Assembly: GCA_022457155.1 (NCBI GenBank)
Contig: JAJGOT010000363.1
Location: forward strand, 90,001 to 154,000
Direction: 5' to 3'
Length of the DNA stretch: 64,000 bases
Source: Cladopsammia gracilis
Lineage: Eukaryota > Cnidaria > Anthozoa > Scleractinia > Dendrophylliidae
Shown piece by piece: positions 48,990 through 60,392 of this stretch; the stretch's first letter is position 1; each line of letters starts with the position of its first letter. The notes under the pieces were generated by a model. That model worked only from the letters and a program-made list of their open reading frames with translations, was not told the DNA's origin and ran no database searches. A program made the translations under genes and the position numbers.

Positions 48990-49412
48990 ACAACCAACAG
49001 TTTAACAAGTGAGCCATTATTTGAATGAACCAGCGCCCTCGTGTTACTTGCCACTGCTTCGGAGATGCAAACTGCTTATTTCTACTCGTTCTCTACCACT
49101 GAAAAAAAAAAAAAAAATTGTCAGACGTTTTAACTACCGTACCTGTCAACTTTGGTATAGCATTTTTCAGTAGATGTTTTTCCTCAGAACTTTAATATCT
49201 CAAAACTTTCGACAGGAGCCGGGAAACAATGGTCACTTCGACGAGGACGTGGCACAAAGCGCATTTGCTTTAATTCCGAAGGGACACGCTTTTGATAGAA
49301 TGTTTTTGAAGTCGTTCAAAAACCTCGCAGCACGTGTATTATCAGGTGTAAAATCTCTCAGCTTCGCCTCGAGTTTTTAAACCTGATAATACACTACTGC
49401 TCGTTTTTTAAA
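48990..49412. other. Spacer with a hairpin, no gene recognised
   Basis: A 15 A run lies at about 49103. GTGTATTATCAGGT (about 49334) and its inverse ACCTGATAATACAC (about 49381) form a hairpin. Confidence 0.4.
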
Positions 49413-49427
49413 CAGTACCTAAAACAT

Positions 49428-50229
49428 TATAAAAGTAAGAATAAAATAATGAAATCGAGTATATTTTGTAAAAAGATGAATAAATTGAAAAGCATTGAAA
49501 GTCAAACAAAGAGTTTGGCCCTAATGGAGTCGCTCTGGGTGTTTCAATTGGGTCTTATTGTTCTTATGTACATTTCATAAACAAGACAATCCCATTTCGT
49601 GCTACATTTTTTAAGCATTCTAAACTGGCTCTCATTGAGTAAGTCAATGTTCCCATGGGTATCTCTCAGGTGGCGACCAATGGCAGAGTATCGATGAACA
49701 GCAATGCGTTGAAGCAAATGACGCGTCGTATATCCGACGATAATTGGTTTAATTCAACGTATGATCTCAACTTACAGAAGGATCAGCTCACTCAAATGCT
49801 CAGAATGGCATCCACGGATCAACTTTTTCAGTTTGATGGTCAACTTTATGAACAGTGTGAAGGAGTTGCTATGGGGTCCCCCCTTGGTCCTTTGTTGGCG
49901 AACGTGTTTATGTGCCATCTGGAAGAAAGACTATTTGACAATGATCTTATTCCTTCTTTTTACAGGCGTTATGTCGACGATACGCTTGCAATAATTTTAT
50001 CGCCCAATTTAAACACCCAGAGTGACTCCATTAGGGCCAAACTCTTTGTTTTACTTTCAATGCTTTTTAATTTATTCATGCTTTTTAATTTATTCATCTT
50101 TTTACTATATATACTCGATTTCATTATTTTATTCTCACTTGATAATGACGTTCTGGAAACGTCGAAACGTCGTGTTATGGTTCATAATATTAATATCGCA
50201 GATTTTTATTGTCAAATGTTTTACCAAAT
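49428..50229 (+). mobile_element. Penelope-like element fragment between inverted terminal repeats
   Basis: Inverted arms (about 49432-49545 and 50018-50140) share TTTAAACACCCAGAG and GAGTATATTTTG-type blocks. The exact 15 bp CAGTACCTAAAACAT flanks the unit (49413-49427 and 50230-50244). The right arm has the hairpin GACGTT-CTGGA-AACGTC then GAAACGTC (50147-50171). It lies in the 3' end of a CR1-like LINE remnant. Confidence 0.7.
49655..50020 (+). pseudogene. Penelope-like reverse transcriptase fragment
   Basis: About 120 codons of the palm domain are in frame: FQFDGQLYEQCEGVAMGSPL, LLANVFMCHLEERL and the catalytic YVDDTLAII, all typical of Penelope-like reverse transcriptases. Both flanks are missing: fingers, thumb and the GIY-YIG nuclease are absent and the frame runs straight into the inverted terminal repeat. 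It cannot encode a working enzyme. The catalytic Asp pair is retained. Confidence 0.85.
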
Positions 50230-50244
50230 CAGTACCTAAAACAT

Positions 50245-51997
50245 GCTAAAAAATATAAGTTAAAAATCATTGCACCTTTATAATAAAAAGAACGCTTAGA
50301 AATTTCCAACTTAATTTTATCAATAAAAAGATTCTTGCTAAATCTAGTATTATGCGAATGTATGTCACAGCGTGTTGAAGCCACAAATGTAATAATTGAC
50401 CACAAATGTAATAAAGCCCTCAAATGTAATAAGGATTGACCACAAATGTAATAAAGCCCTCAAATGTAATAAGGACTGACCACAAATGTAATAAAGCCCT
50501 CAAATGTAATACGAATTGACCACAAATGTAATAAAGCCCTCAAATGCAATACGAATTGACCACAAATGTAATAACGGATTTTACCGTGCGTTCTTCAGTT
50601 TGCACAACAGGGTTACCAGCCCTAAGTTGTGAGGACCAGGATTTCGCCAGTCATGCATTATCTTTCTCGGACAACCAAACTTGGACTAACCTTATTTTAT
50701 CTATGTATCCGACTATGTAGTTTGTTGGACGTCATCTGTCATTCACATTTGTGGTCAATCCTTATTACATTTGAGGGCTTTATTGCATTTGTGGTCAATT
50801 ATTACATTTGTGGCTTCAACATTGAAGCCACAAATGTAATAATTGACCACAAATGCAATAAAGCCCTCAAATGTAATAAGGATTGACCACAAATGTAATA
50901 AAGCCCTTCTCTGATTCGCCTTAAAGAAATTATTAATTCCCCGAAGTGGCATATGGCGTGGCTTAAACTTAATCTAGCACCGCTTGGCTGGTTTGAGATA
51001 ATCGGTATTGCCTGGCGCACTTGATAAGCTCACACACCCGTCTTCAGTACCTCTGCCTCAGACTAGTACCGTACCTTGTTTGGACCAAAAGTTTATATTA
51101 AATTCGGCGGTGCACACTGCTATTGTTGACGAAGACGTTTAAATTTTTTGTTGTGGGAATGACATGTTTGCTGTTGAAATTGTTAGTTCAAGCTTCTGAT
51201 TGAGGGGTGGCGAATGGTACCTTCAAAATCGTGGGTCTCGGAAAATTTTTGTCCGGTCTCGAAAGTCTCATTTGGCTGGAGCTTTTTCTGTCTCGGAGTC
51301 TCGGAGACTCGAAAATGTTTAGTTGAGATAATAGCAACTTCAGGTTTGGTCACGTGAATGACAGATGACGTCCAACACACTACATAGACAATTCAGTTTG
51401 TCCAAGTTTGGTTATACGCATGACTGGCGAAATCCTGGTCCTCACAACTTAAGGCTAGTAACTCTGTTGTGCAAACTGAAGAATGCACGGTAAAATCTAT
51501 TATAAAATTTGTGGTCAATTCGTATTACATTTGAGGGCTTTATTACATTTGTGGTCAGTCCTTATTACATTTGAGGGCTTTATTACATTTGTGGTCAATT
51601 ATTACATTTGTGGCTTCAACACAGCGTCTGATGTTAAAATAGCCCTTGAATAAATCGGGAACAGTCCCCTTAAGACATCTCGTCTATCGGAAAGCGTCTT
51701 CCATCCGAGACGTTCGATGATGGCATCGCTAGTCAGTTCGTGAGAGTTCTTGAGAACAATGCGGCAAGCTCTTCTTTGCAAACGTTCGATCTTTTGCTGG
51801 TTCTCAAGACCACAGCCATGCCAGGTGACGTCACAGTACTCCAGAAGCGGTAACACCATGGATTTATACAAACGATTAGCAGATTCAGTTGTTAATAGAG
51901 GTCGCACTCTTGAAAGAATTCCTAATTTTACAAGTCCTTTGAGAAAAACTATTTCCTCCCAAATATACCCAAAAATCACCCAAAATTTACATAACAC
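50245..51997 (-). pseudogene. CR1-like LINE 3' remnant, split by a TIR element
   Basis: On the minus strand, 51997-51628 reads LGILSRVRPLLTTESANRLY, then VLPLLEYCDVTW and IERLQRRACRIV, the C-terminal region of CR1/jockey-type reverse transcriptases. The last part of the protein (HSHNTRFSKNLFIDKIKLEI, then KRSFYYKGAMIFN) lies beyond the inserted element at 50365-50245. The upstream reverse transcriptase is missing and frames no longer agree across the insertion. Confidence 0.75.
50374..51619. mobile_element. hAT-like element with tandem repeats inside its inverted termini
   Basis: The flanks share CACAGCGT (50366-50373 and 51620-51627). The ends are GTTGAAGCCACAAATG and its complement. Inside each end is a tandem array with a period of about 43 bp alternating GACCACAAATGTAATAA and AGCCCTCAAATGTAATA, followed by single-copy inverted sequence (CACAACAGGGTTACCAGCC, GGACCAGGATTTCGCCAGTC). 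A further inverted cluster of the repeat lies at 50740-50910. No transposase frame was seen. Confidence 0.7.
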
Positions 51998-54900
51998 TAT
52001 TACATAAATTCATGAGATGAGCAGAGAGTTTTTGGGTTGCTTGAAACGTGAACGAGATATTTCCATTTAAGCCATGTCAAGTGGCGGCAAATTCATGTGG
52101 ACCCCCGCATTAAATTGGTAGCAATAGTACTTGCCACTTGACAGATTAACGAAGGTAGGACTTTCATTCCACATATTAAGGGCTGACACTCGCTATCGTA
52201 CTTCATATCACTGTACTCCTCTGGTCAACTTCATGCACCCGGCCCCTCTGGTCAATGCTCACTATCGAACTTCATAAACTCCGCTGGTCAGTAGCACAAA
52301 GATTGGGTAAAAGACTATGACCTATAGGACTTCCTTTTCCGGTACCCAGTTTTTTTCAGTTCCACGTCAACAACATTATGAGTCGGAGACTTGGCTTTTA
52401 AGTTTCATTACAGTATGAAACAGTGGAAAGCACACATTGCGATTAACTCTAGCGCCCATACATGGAAGGACAACGATAATCTTATCCATTTCATACTTCA
52501 GTAAAGGGATGTAAGCCCATAATCAGATACGCGGATGGCACCGTGGTGAATTCGTACTACGGTTAGTGTTGTGATGGTGTAATGACATTTTCTAGTGGTT
52601 TCGTGTTCAGTGAGGTAAATGAATGCCCAACCAAACGTGAACTGTCAAGAACTTGCTGCGCAATGAACGAGATATTTAGCCAATTCGATTAATTTAACAC
52701 TTTATACAAAGATGCATTTAAGCTAAATCTTTTTAGTTGTCATCTCAGTATATGTTGAGATAAGTAATCCTGACATTCAAAGCGGCCATCTTATTATGTT
52801 AATTATGTTAACACTAGAGATGTGGTGGATTGAAAACTGATAGTTCAAGAGTTTGGAGTTTGTGGCTAGAAAGAACAAACAGATAACCGCTCCGTATTGT
52901 CGCAGCTGAACCGATTATTTTATTTGCAAAGTGCGATCGCTAACAGTGCTGGTTCAGAACTGATTCAGAACATATGCATTGTTTTGTTCAATAAATTTGT
53001 AAATAACTTGTATATACCCACGATAAATGAACGTGTACTTGCTACTGATCAATAATTTATGCAGTTCGAGTTTAACCACACAATGCATGTATTCAATGTT
53101 GTATTCACGCCGTGTTTCCTTGATTGGTGAACTTCACCACAAGAAGGCGGTCCTGTAAATCGATGCATGACGAAGTGCAAATACATAACACTCAAGAATA
53201 CAAATTGCCTTCAGCGAAGGTTCTATGTTCTTCACTCGGTCATCCATTCACAAACGTTTTGTAAACAAACTATTGCGGGTAGCGGTTAGATGTTTTGTGA
53301 TATATTTTTGGTTATGAGCTGTTATCCCCAGCCGATAACATTAGTTCAAATGTAAGTGCCATATTCTGTGGCGTTTAGAAAAATATTTTTTAAGTTGGAA
53401 ATATTTCACTCAGTCTTCTATGATTAAATTCATGTTTACGTTTTTCGTTATTCTCTATTTCTTTAAGCCTTGTCCTGGAAATAAGACAAGGAAAAGTTGG
53501 CTACAAAAAATATGGAAAATGCTCTTCAACCAGTTTTATGAGTTTTGATTCTTATCAGTAAAATGTCACGGCATGAAAATCATCGATATCTTTTAAAGTT
53601 TAAATGTGTGTATTTGAAGTTTTATTAGCATATTTCATTTTCTAGATAGATTGTAAAGCAAGCATTGTAAAAAGACGCAGAAGTTAAGAATAAATACGTG
53701 CAAGCTTACAAAGAAAAGTCATTCAACATTAATGAGGTTCTTTGCTTGGCAATAATACGGTAAAAGAAAAAAATTAACCGACTCAAATTTAATTAGCACC
53801 CATGAAAAAAAGCTGCAAAGAAACTTGAAAAACTCTTCCTTCCTCGACGAGTAATCACTTAACTGAAAAGCTTAAAGTAGGTTGTTGTTGTCCTACCACA
53901 TGGTCAAGGTAATTTATATGCATTTGAAGTTGTGAGATTTTTCATTCCTGTCACCATACTTGGCACTTGCGCCTATCTTTGTTAGCAGGGAAAAAACGAA
54001 GATTATTCTCATTTTTTTTATACAAATGTAGTTACTAATAATGGTCAATTTAATGGATTTTTTGAAAAGGATATCTTAAGTTCTCTTGAGCTCTGTGGAG
54101 GTTTTACTTGATGGTGCTTTATATGAACAAATAACGCTATCAAGTTTCATGTTATATCTGATTGACCTGTGTTCTGTGTCATAATATTTCAGCTTCATAT
54201 CCATATACAGAATTCTTGATGCTTTATTTTGTTGGAGGTGAAGGACACCTGAAGCTTATTACACCGAGTTTAGGCAATGGAGGCGGAGAAAAACAAGATA
54301 GCACTACGAACCTTGCTCGGAAAGAATATCTATGCATGAAGTAATTGTTATATTGAATTCAACTTCTCTTACAGTTTGAACGAGTCATACAACACGAAAG
54401 TGGCAGGAAAGGATATGAGAAAAAATTTGGTTGACAAAGAACCGCCTAAGGTAAATAATTTGACTTGAGTTTTATTCATTCTTCAAACGCAAACAAAGTA
54501 CCAAACAAAATTACATCATTGTATAATGTTATTGAATAATATGACAGACGATCCAATGTTTTGATCAACTGTCAGTTTTGACTTGATTAGGACGTCTTCA
54601 CAATCGTCTTCAATTTTAGCCAAACCTAGTGGTTTTCTGTTTTGTCGTCATGGTTAGTTATATGTTGGTAGCAGATTAGAATTTCAATCATTGGAAGATG
54701 TAGGACCAACCTCTTTCATGTTTCGGTTATCAAAACAGATAAACAATGGAATTATTTCACACCTTCTGAAAAGCAGAGAAATTCTAAAAGGCTAGTGCAG
54801 CTTCGTCTAACTGATGGAAGACATTCAGTTTTCAAGGCAATTTTCCTATGTGTAAAAGTCTTATAGTTCGAAGATTTGGGAAAACATTATACGAGAAGTT

Positions 54901-57093
54901 AACCTTGGATTGAGTTCACGGCCGATGGCGATTGTTTGACTGTGTATTTTAGTACTTGCCAAACACAAAATACACTTCATTCCAATCACCGTTATGTGCT
55001 TTGTCAGTCCTTTATCAAGATTTTTAGTCATATTATGTCTAGGTCTTAAAAGGCTTTTTTACTGGTTTTCAATTGCAAATGAAGATTTTAACTTTCGCTT
55101 CACTTTGGCGAACGAAGGTCACAACTGAGATTTGTAGCAGGTGAAAAACTGAGCTACATTTCGCTTTCAAAAATGCTCGGCTCCCTAGTCACGTCTTTCA
55201 TCCTGACCATTAATTTTTGTTGGTAAAGGCTTCACTGCCCGGTATAAAAAATTGTGTCAGATACTGAATCTGCGTATTCGTGTTCTATATTCGTTTATTT
55301 TTCCTTCAGCGAGGCACTGTTCAGTTTTTCGATCACAAAATTAATTACAAAGGTAATAGACATGCTGTTCAGAAAAAAACGATTCAAGAAAAAATCAGGT
55401 TACTCCCTGTATAGCCTCACAGCGCGCGGGAAAAATAAAAAAGCTTGTTAGACAAATTTGGGAAACTGAAAAAAATCTAAAATCAAATTTGAGAAGAAAT
55501 GAAATTGAAGTATGAAAGGGATTAGAAATTTTTCACAATAATTTTTTGAGTGAACAATTTTAATTATCATTGTATTTTCTTCCGCTTATTTTACATATTA
55601 TGAACAATTTTATTGAAATGAAGGCTTTTTGTCAAACAAAGCGAACAGAACGTTCTTAATTTAAAGACTAAATAGAGGAAACTGGCTTAAAAACGCCGAC
55701 ACTTATACCAGCGCGAATGTAATGACAACAAACGCATCAAAATTTAACGTAATTAATATTGTAAAACCGTATTATGATGCGGGCGAGAGTTGAAAAAAAA
55801 GATAAGTTCAGATCTCGTTGCGATGTAGCAATCTAATTTGCCACTTCATGATTCTCAAAGTATTAATTCTAAATTGAATAACAGGAGGCGCACTTCAAAA
55901 TACATGAAATTGTTTTACCTAGTGTAATTTTGTTTCAATTTTTGCGTACAAAATACTTACTAGATCCTTTGTTGCTGTCGTGATTTTTAGCTTTTGACAG
56001 GTGCATACTAAAATGAACCAATTTAGATTGGCGCACAGTCGAAAGTGTTAAAACCGCATCCGCAAGTATATAAGACAATAACATATATCCATTGCTCGTA
56101 TAATGTATTCTGTTCCCCTGGATATCACTTGATTAAAAAGTTCTCATATTTTTAAAAGCAATAGGCACACGTATGTTACCCAAGTACAAAACAATGGGAT
56201 GCATTTTGCTTGGTAAGTGGAAAAAAAAAATACGGGGGACTTAGTCAACACCAGAAGGACTTTTTTCAGAGAGGAATTGATATCTTAAGAAAAGCTTATA
56301 TTGGTTACTTAACAAACAACCCAAAAAAGCACGTATATTTTCCTCGTAAGCAAAACAGCTTTCTGTTGTGGGTGATGGATGGCGCTGGCCACAGTTGGAT
56401 TTAAGTAATTGAAAAATAACACCATCAACTCATCTCACTCAGGGCGATACACATAACAAGCCGAATTACTTTTGGAGAACTACCATAAAGGAAGCACGTA
56501 GCACGGATTGTTTGTGGACTCCTTTGAATCCAGTCGGCGTTTTTTGATTTCGTCGGGAAGGTAGTAAATTTATTTATCGGCCGTAAAAATTGATATGCCG
56601 AAGGGTCAAAATTCGGCAAAACACAATATTGTTATCTAATGAAATTTGTTTAGCTAATTGTTTATATCGACGGTAAAAAATCAAAACATAGGTCAACTTC
56701 CATTAACAAAACATGACAGAAATTCTGAAAGCAGGTTGTAATGTCGTTAAGATCTACATACGTTGAAAACTCTTTTGTTACTATGAAATCCCGTAACATT
56801 TTTCTTTTATTTTTAGAGTTTGAAGGAAATAGATCAACTGTAATTCAGAAGGATCTTATGGATTGCGTATACACGTGACTTGGAGAGGGGTTTCAATATT
56901 CATTGGAATCGACGATCTGGAACTGGTTAAACCGACAAAAATTGTGCTGTTACCACAGTTGTCAGAAATGTAGGAGATAACCAAGAGCCGCTTTTTTATT
57001 CACCAGCTTGCCGTAAAATAAGTACTAAAGCGACACCATAACTAAAATAACAAGACGGGACAAAGGCATTCGACCCGGCTTGAAGAATCCACT
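51998..57093. other. 5 kb gene-free stretch up to the GPCR gene
   Basis: Only short frames occur, none recognisable. A small hairpin pairs TGTCAAGTGGCGGCAA (about 52074) with TTGCCACTTGACA (about 52131). A candidate 5' UTR exon boundary for the GPCR is the TTTATTTTTAG acceptor at 56806-56816. A partner donor is not certain (one weak candidate GGTAAAT at 54451). Confidence 0.4.
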
Positions 57094-58095
57094 ATGGGTG
57101 CATATTCTCTTAAAGTAGTCATCCCGTTAAGTATTTTATCTGTGTTCGTTGTAGTGACAAACACGCTGGTCTGCTTGCTGGTGTACAAGATCAAATCGAT
57201 GAGGAATTACACCAATGGGTTTGTGGTATCTTTAGCGATCTCTGACATACTGACAGGTGCTGCATTTCTACTGCAATACAACATCGAACTTCACTTTTGG
57301 TCTCGCGCAACGTTAAACGTTCTATACGCTATTGTGCTTTTTGTTGGAGCAGCAAACCTCTGTGCAGTGACTTATGACAGATATCTGGCGATATTGTATC
57401 CATTTTCCTACGCGGATACAATTGCGAAAGTTTTCAAAATCCTAGTGCCAGCGATTTGGTTATTGTCGATAGTAATCGCATGTATACCACTTACATGGGA
57501 AGGAGATACGAAACTTGTCAACACAAGGATTTACATCTGCCTTGTCCTTTCCATTTGCATAGCTTTTCCTTATATTTTAATAGTCTATGCAAATTTCAAG
57601 ATCTTTCGATTGGTTAGGCAATGTGTTCGGCGGGAGCGAGAACTTAGTATTTCTTCATGCAATACGAAATCAAATTTAAAACAAAATGGTGCGAGGAAAG
57701 TATCATCCGAAGCTAAAGTGGCTAGGGTGTTTGCCATTGCATCCTTAATGTTTGTGCTGTGCTATTTTCCAACTTTGTTTTACACTGTAGCAGCTACATT
57801 TGGCTATATTAACATTGTTCCAAACGTTTTGTTGGAGCTCTCTCCTTTCTGTGTGGTGTTTGGATCTCTTGTGAATCCAATCTTGTATTCCTTCATGAAA
57901 CCTGATTTTCGTCGAGCAGTTAACAAAATTTTGAGTGGAAAACGAGCTTTTCTGGACGCAAGAAGATCCCAGAGATCGTCAGTACCGAGCATTGGTGATT
58001 ACAGCACGCCTTTTATGTCAAAAAACAAGAAACAATCGCCATTGGACGATAACGTTTTTAAGGAAGATGGCAATGATTTTGAGAGCAGAGTCTGA
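57094..58095 (+). CDS. Class A (rhodopsin-type) G protein-coupled receptor, single coding exon
   Basis: 333 aa from ATG with seven membrane spans and a very short outside N-terminus. Class A landmarks: N23 in helix 1, SLAISD with D51 in helix 2, D95-R96-Y97 after helix 3, W122 in helix 4, P159 in helix 5, CYFP (223-226) in helix 6 where CWxP is usual, and NPILY (261-265) in helix 7 followed by helix 8 (KPDFRRAV). The position that normally holds the helix 3 disulfide Cys is Arg (R71), and extracellular loop 2 (about 131-146) has no Cys. This absence is typical of the melanocortin/EDG/cannabinoid/adenosine (MECA) group, so a MECA-like cnidarian receptor is a reasonable guess; the ligand cannot be told. 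The tail is rich in Ser and Lys. Intronless coding is common for such receptors. Confidence 0.9.
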   Translation: MGAYSLKVVIPLSILSVFVVVTNTLVCLLVYKIKSMRNYTNGFVVSLAISDILTGAAFLLQYNIELHFWSRATLNVLYAIVLFVGAANLCAVTYDRYLAILYPFSYADTIAKVFKILVPAIWLLSIVIACIPLTWEGDTKLVNTRIYICLVLSICIAFPYILIVYANFKIFRLVRQCVRRERELSISSCNTKSNLKQNGARKVSSEAKVARVFAIASLMFVLCYFPTLFYTVAATFGYINIVPNVLLELSPFCVVFGSLVNPILYSFMKPDFRRAVNKILSGKRAFLDARRSQRSSVPSIGDYSTPFMSKNKKQSPLDDNVFKEDGNDFESRV

Positions 58096-59149
58096 TTAGG
58101 ATCCTGGAAGTTAATAACAACAAATTAATAGGCAGCCAAAACAAGAAACAACATGGACTAGGAAACGTAATGCAGAAAAACACTTAACATTACTTTCCAT
58201 ATTGTAACTTGCACTCATACTGAACACACGGAACGCTCATAGTGTTTGTAACCTGGCTGCTCCAAAATCACAGCAATATCCTATGACATTTCTCTCCCGA
58301 GAGGTGGAAGGAACCAATTGATTTTACTGTGATCGTTTTTTTTTTTTTTTTGAGGTTGTTGTTTGCGATGAACAACGTGTTCGCGATTCCTCCAGGAAGA
58401 GCCATTTTGTTCGACACACATGTCATGTCATGGCCAGTCATTTGACGTGTGTCCTTCTTAATCCAACATACTGTTGACTACATTGAACCTTTCACTTACC
58501 ACAATATTTTTACATGTACGTTTAAAGTAAGGAAAATTTTAAATTTACAATTACAAAATATACAATAGGAAAGTACAGCTAAAAAGCTTTTTATTGTCAC
58601 ACGAAGCCTTTTACCAAATTCGCCAAAGTAACCATTATTATATTATGATACATAACCCTGGCAGTAAAAGGCATAATAAAGGTACGAGTGTGTTAAGTAA
58701 GGAAACCTGTTTTTATATAATTTATATTCACTCATGATGCTTTCCCCTTGAGAAAAATTGAACGAATTTAACCGTTTTGAAACCGAACTTTCATTAAAAT
58801 GTAAGATATAACTCACAGCACTAAAATAAATTTCGTCGCATAATTTATATAATATATGGTATAGGTACAAGTGAATTGATCGTTTTCAAATTTGTATATT
58901 GTACAGTGTCAATGACCATAGTTGTTGTTCTTTGTGAAATGCAATTACTAAGTGAGATTCTAAAATATAGCTAATTTATTGAGGCGAAAAATATATATTA
59001 TCACAAACGAAAAGTACTTTAACACGTTTACAATATACCTAGAATACAGTGTAGTACCTACAATATACCTACCACACAGTGTACTTCATGTACACATTGA
59101 TCTTGATATCTGAAGCTCCGAAATAGAAGTTTCTTTGAAATATACCATT
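58096..59149. other. 3' UTR and intergenic sequence
   Basis: A T run of 17 lies at about 58339. No gene recognised. Confidence 0.4.
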
Positions 59150-59445
59150 GTCTTAATGTTGCTTTTGTTTGTTTGTTTGGTTTCCTTTTGTTTTTCTTTC
59201 TTTCCATTTTTTCCCTTAAGGATAACTTCAGGCATTGGCTACAAGCACTGACACCAGGAAGGCTGTTGCTTCTGAAAGTAAAGGGTTGTCCGTAAGACAC
59301 CATAATGCAGCACACTCCAGGGGAAGGGGCAGCCCATGCAGTCAGATTAGCCTCAACTTCCCCCACAGAGTGCCGTAAAGACCTCTACTCCCGGACTGAG
59401 CTCTGCAGCCATTTGCAGAATTTCCAACAAGTGGGACAACTTCAT
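59150..59445 (-). pseudogene. Possible coding relic with one frameshift
   Basis: On the minus strand MKLSHLLEILQMAAELSPGV...FTALCG (59445 downwards) leads into EVEANLTAWAAPSPGVCC...SNSLPGVSACSQCLKLSLRE in another frame. The shift falls at a GGGGG run near 59359. The composition is protein-like in both parts, but no family is recognised. It could also be an exon of an unknown minus-strand gene, with the frame change due to a splice site or sequencing error. Confidence 0.3.
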
Positions 59446-60392
59446 GATCCCGGTGCTGTAGAATGCCTGTTTTTTCTTGTGGGTATTTTTTTCTGCAGAT
59501 TAGTGATCTGCTCTCAGCAATTCTTAGTAGCGGATATGCGCATGCACAATCCACCACCAAATCACTCACACGATTATCATCCAAAGAGCACCCGGAATAT
59601 ATTTTTATTTTTCATAATGTTGAAAAATCAAAAGTTACTGTTCATGCAGTATCTCAGTTCTATTTCGGGTCAGACAAAAACAATAGAACAGACGCAAACG
59701 TTCGAACCACCTTCAACAGCATAATACAACAGCACCGCAAAAAAACTCTGTTTAGTCGCTTTAATTTAATTTTTTTTTATTTCATCCACCCACAGATTGA
59801 AAACTTAGAATCATATTACATGGGTCAATGTTTATCTTGGGAGTAATAGGATGAAACTTTTTCAATCAAATTAACATCATTTGATTGTTGTCCACACAGC
59901 AAAAATGAATTTATAATTGTTGAAACTGGCTTAAATATTGTCTGTGTGCTACCTTCCTACTGCACGGCTTCCTACAGTAGTTCGTCCACTGAAGCACTAA
60001 TCTCATTTTTAATTAAAGTAAAATCGTATTTAATGCTGTAAATCCTGAAGTGACCAGCGCTAGAGGAATTGCTTTCGTCGGCAAAGTCAAACTTGACGAT
60101 CTATTTCACAGATTCAGAAGCTACAGCCACATTCCATTAGCCGAGGTCTGACTTTCGCGACTAGTGAGGTGGAAATGAAAAGTTTAAAGAAGTTTTGATA
60201 ACAGCGGATACTTACAATTAATCTACTGATTGTACAGCTGATGTAATCTCACTTGTCTTTCCTTCCAGCTCAAAGTAGCTCACACCCTGATAAACATGCT
60301 ACAACAGGGGCCCTTTTATCTGTGCTAAAATCATCCCAATAATCATTCAAGATACATTGTACTTCGGAAATCCCAATGATAAAATGTTTCTG
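59446..60392. other. Intergenic, no gene recognised
   Basis: Overlapping frames on the plus strand (up to 139 codons at 59305-59724) have no recognisable content and overlap the better minus-strand candidate. Confidence 0.35.

Noticed and set aside
50629..51020. Frames of 65-85 codons in the tandem-repeat element
   Set aside because: They consist mostly of translated 43 bp repeats and their inverses.
50374..51619. CRISPR-like array
   Set aside because: The direct repeats are contiguous with no unique spacers, and the context is an animal genome. It is a tandem array in a transposon end.
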